Of a stretch of DNA of 8,328 nucleotides, positions 7,435 through 8,328 are shown piece after piece. The notes beneath the pieces were generated by a model that was not told where the DNA came from, did not search any database, and worked only from the letters and a program-made list of their open reading frames with translations. A program made the position numbers and the translations under genes. The first letter of the stretch is position 1; each line of letters starts with the position of its first letter. Source of the DNA: Candidatus Neomicrothrix sp. UBA6944 (lineage in GTDB: Bacteria; Actinomycetota; Acidimicrobiia; Acidimicrobiales; Poriferisodalaceae); contig DJZU01000030.1 in NCBI GenBank assembly GCA_002448715.1, positions 1-8,328 of the forward strand, read 5' to 3'.

Positions 7435-8274
7435 CTACGCGACAATGACCAGAGCGTCTTCGCGCAACTCGTCCACAGCTCGTTTTACGAGTCGTCGGGC
7501 AGCTTCGGCTGTAACCCCGAGTTCTTCCCCAACTTCTCGATAGCTGTGACTTTCACCATCGATCAAACCGAAGCGACGAGCTACTGCGAGCTGAGCTCGG
7601 GGATCGAGACGGTCGAGCAGTCCTCGAATCATTTCTTTGCGGTCACTTTCCAGGGCGTGATCTTCTGGGCTAGGTGCATCGTCGCCGATGAGATCAACGA
7701 GTGTGCTGTCGCCCTCGTCACCAATGTTCTTGTCGAGGGAAGTGGGGGTGCTAATGCGTTGCAGCCACGCATTCTCATCATCGAGACCGTCGCTGTCTCC
7801 ACCGCTGTGGCGCAGAGCTGCACGAAGGCTGGCGGAACGGTCGCTGGGGAGGCGGATCAGGCTTGCCTTTTGATCCAGGGCTCGCCCTATCGACTGCCGA
7901 ATCCAGAATGTGGCATAAGTCGAGAACTTGAAGCCTCTGCGCCAGTCGAACTTCTCTACAGCATGTTCAAGGCCGAGATTTCCTTCTTGGATTAAGTCCA
8001 GAAGCTCCATTGCTGGCGGTAACGGGTAGCGGCGAGCGATCGACACCACCAGCCTGAGGTTCGCGCGGATGAACCGATCACGAGCGGCTTCGGCCTCACG
8101 TACGGCTGTTCGAAGAGAGCGGCGCTCCGCGGCGGTAAGTTTTTCCTCGCCGTCGAGAACGACCTGGGCGTCTCGCCCTTTTTCTATTGCTTTTGACAAC
8201 ATCTTCTCGTCGTCGGCAGTCAACAATGCGACCGCTCCGATTTCGTTTAGATATTGACCTACTGAATCACTCAT
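7435..8274 (-). CDS. Sigma-70 family RNA polymerase sigma factor, divergent group 2-like paralogue
   Basis: This 279-residue protein directs RNA polymerase to promoters. Region 1.2 is at about 2-33 (SVGQYLNEIG, LLTADDE). A charged helical linker follows at 41-64, then regions 2.1-2.4 at 64-143 with RANLRLVVSIARRY, DLIQEGNLGL and KFSTYATFWIRQ. The region 3.2 finger is at about 174-199 (TSLDKNIGDEGDS) and region 4 at 208-273 with a helix-turn-helix. Region 1.1 is absent, so it is shorter than a housekeeping RpoD/HrdB factor. Core-binding parts look intact, but several promoter-reading residues differ from the primary-sigma consensus: F123 and G130 in region 2.4, D145 and A148 at the start of region 3, A256 and R261 in region 4.2. 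Region 3 is also about 20 residues short. It is probably an alternative sigma factor with its own promoter class. aroG follows 67 bases downstream. No anti-sigma gene is visible in the window. Confidence 0.93.
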   Translation of the reverse strand: MSDSVGQYLNEIGAVALLTADDEKMLSKAIEKGRDAQVVLDGEEKLTAAERRSLRTAVREAEAARDRFIRANLRLVVSIARRYPLPPAMELLDLIQEGNLGLEHAVEKFDWRRGFKFSTYATFWIRQSIGRALDQKASLIRLPSDRSASLRAALRHSGGDSDGLDDENAWLQRISTPTSLDKNIGDEGDSTLVDLIGDDAPSPEDHALESDRKEMIRGLLDRLDPRAQLAVARRFGLIDGESHSYREVGEELGVTAEAARRLVKRAVDELREDALVIVA

Positions 8275-8284
8275 TATTAATAAT

Positions 8285-8290
8285 CTCCAC
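8285..8290 (-). promoter_or_regulatory. Ribosome binding site of the sigma factor gene
   Basis: On the - strand GTGGAG stands ten bases before the ATG at 8274, separated by an AT-rich spacer. It supports this start, which also yields the expected region 1.2 N-terminus. Confidence 0.6.
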
Positions 8291-8328
8291 CGGGGGGGAC
8301 CGGATCTGTTTGGCTCGAGGGGGGTCTC
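8291..8328 (-). other. Leader upstream of the sigma factor gene, GC-rich, cut by window edge
   Basis: Read on the - strand this leader holds a C6 run (8324-8319) and a C7 run (8298-8292). CCGG at 8303-8300 could pair with CCGG at 8293-8290 across a six-base loop, just before the ribosome binding site. Only 54 bases upstream of the ATG are visible and I see no clear promoter in them, so the promoter probably lies beyond the window. Confidence 0.3.

Noticed and set aside
7414..7995. 193-residue open frame on the + strand opposite the sigma factor gene
   Set aside because: It lies entirely within and antisense to a well-supported sigma-70 gene, shows no recognisable domain and has no ribosome binding site. 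It is a by-product of codon bias.

Overview
This window is a compact piece of a bacterial chromosome: seven protein genes, intergenic gaps of 4 to 67 bases, and no RNA genes, mobile elements, CRISPR or long repeats that I can see. The proteins point to an actinobacterium. The evidence is a class II (plant/Mycobacterium-type) DAHP synthase, a HrdB/SigB-like sigma-70 paralogue, the obg-proB-proA order and the use of GTG starts. Moderate GC content and the look of the DAHP synthase N-terminus (a 'QQPEWP' segment, then 'PPLVFAGEARRL') make me lean towards an Acidimicrobiia-like lineage. That is inference from memory, not a search.

The left part (2-5999) is one co-directional run on the + strand: obg (5' end cut by the window edge), proB, proA, a MoxR-type AAA+ ATPase and a CoxE-type VWA protein. 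Gaps are 27, 56, 34 and 4 bases, so an operon is plausible. ProB and ProA are the first two steps of proline synthesis from glutamate. Obg is a ribosome-assembly GTPase. The ATPase and VWA protein are almost certainly partners: a AAA+ remodelling machine and its metal-binding (MIDAS) adaptor, of the kind named CoxD/CoxE. No molybdenum hydroxylase genes are visible here, so their client is unknown.

The right part (6021-8274) is on the - strand. A sigma-70 family factor (8274-7435) is followed by a class II DAHP synthase (7367-6021), the entry enzyme of the shikimate pathway. It converges on the VWA gene with only 21 bases between them and no obvious terminator.

Most of the content is housekeeping. 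The item most worth a second look is the sigma factor. Its core-binding parts are intact, but nearly every region that reads promoter DNA is altered: the -10, extended -10 and -35 contacts, with region 3 shortened. Secondary points are an Obg G4 motif lacking its usual Asn, and the CoxD/CoxE-type pair in a proline/Obg cluster. I found no convincing wholly new system.
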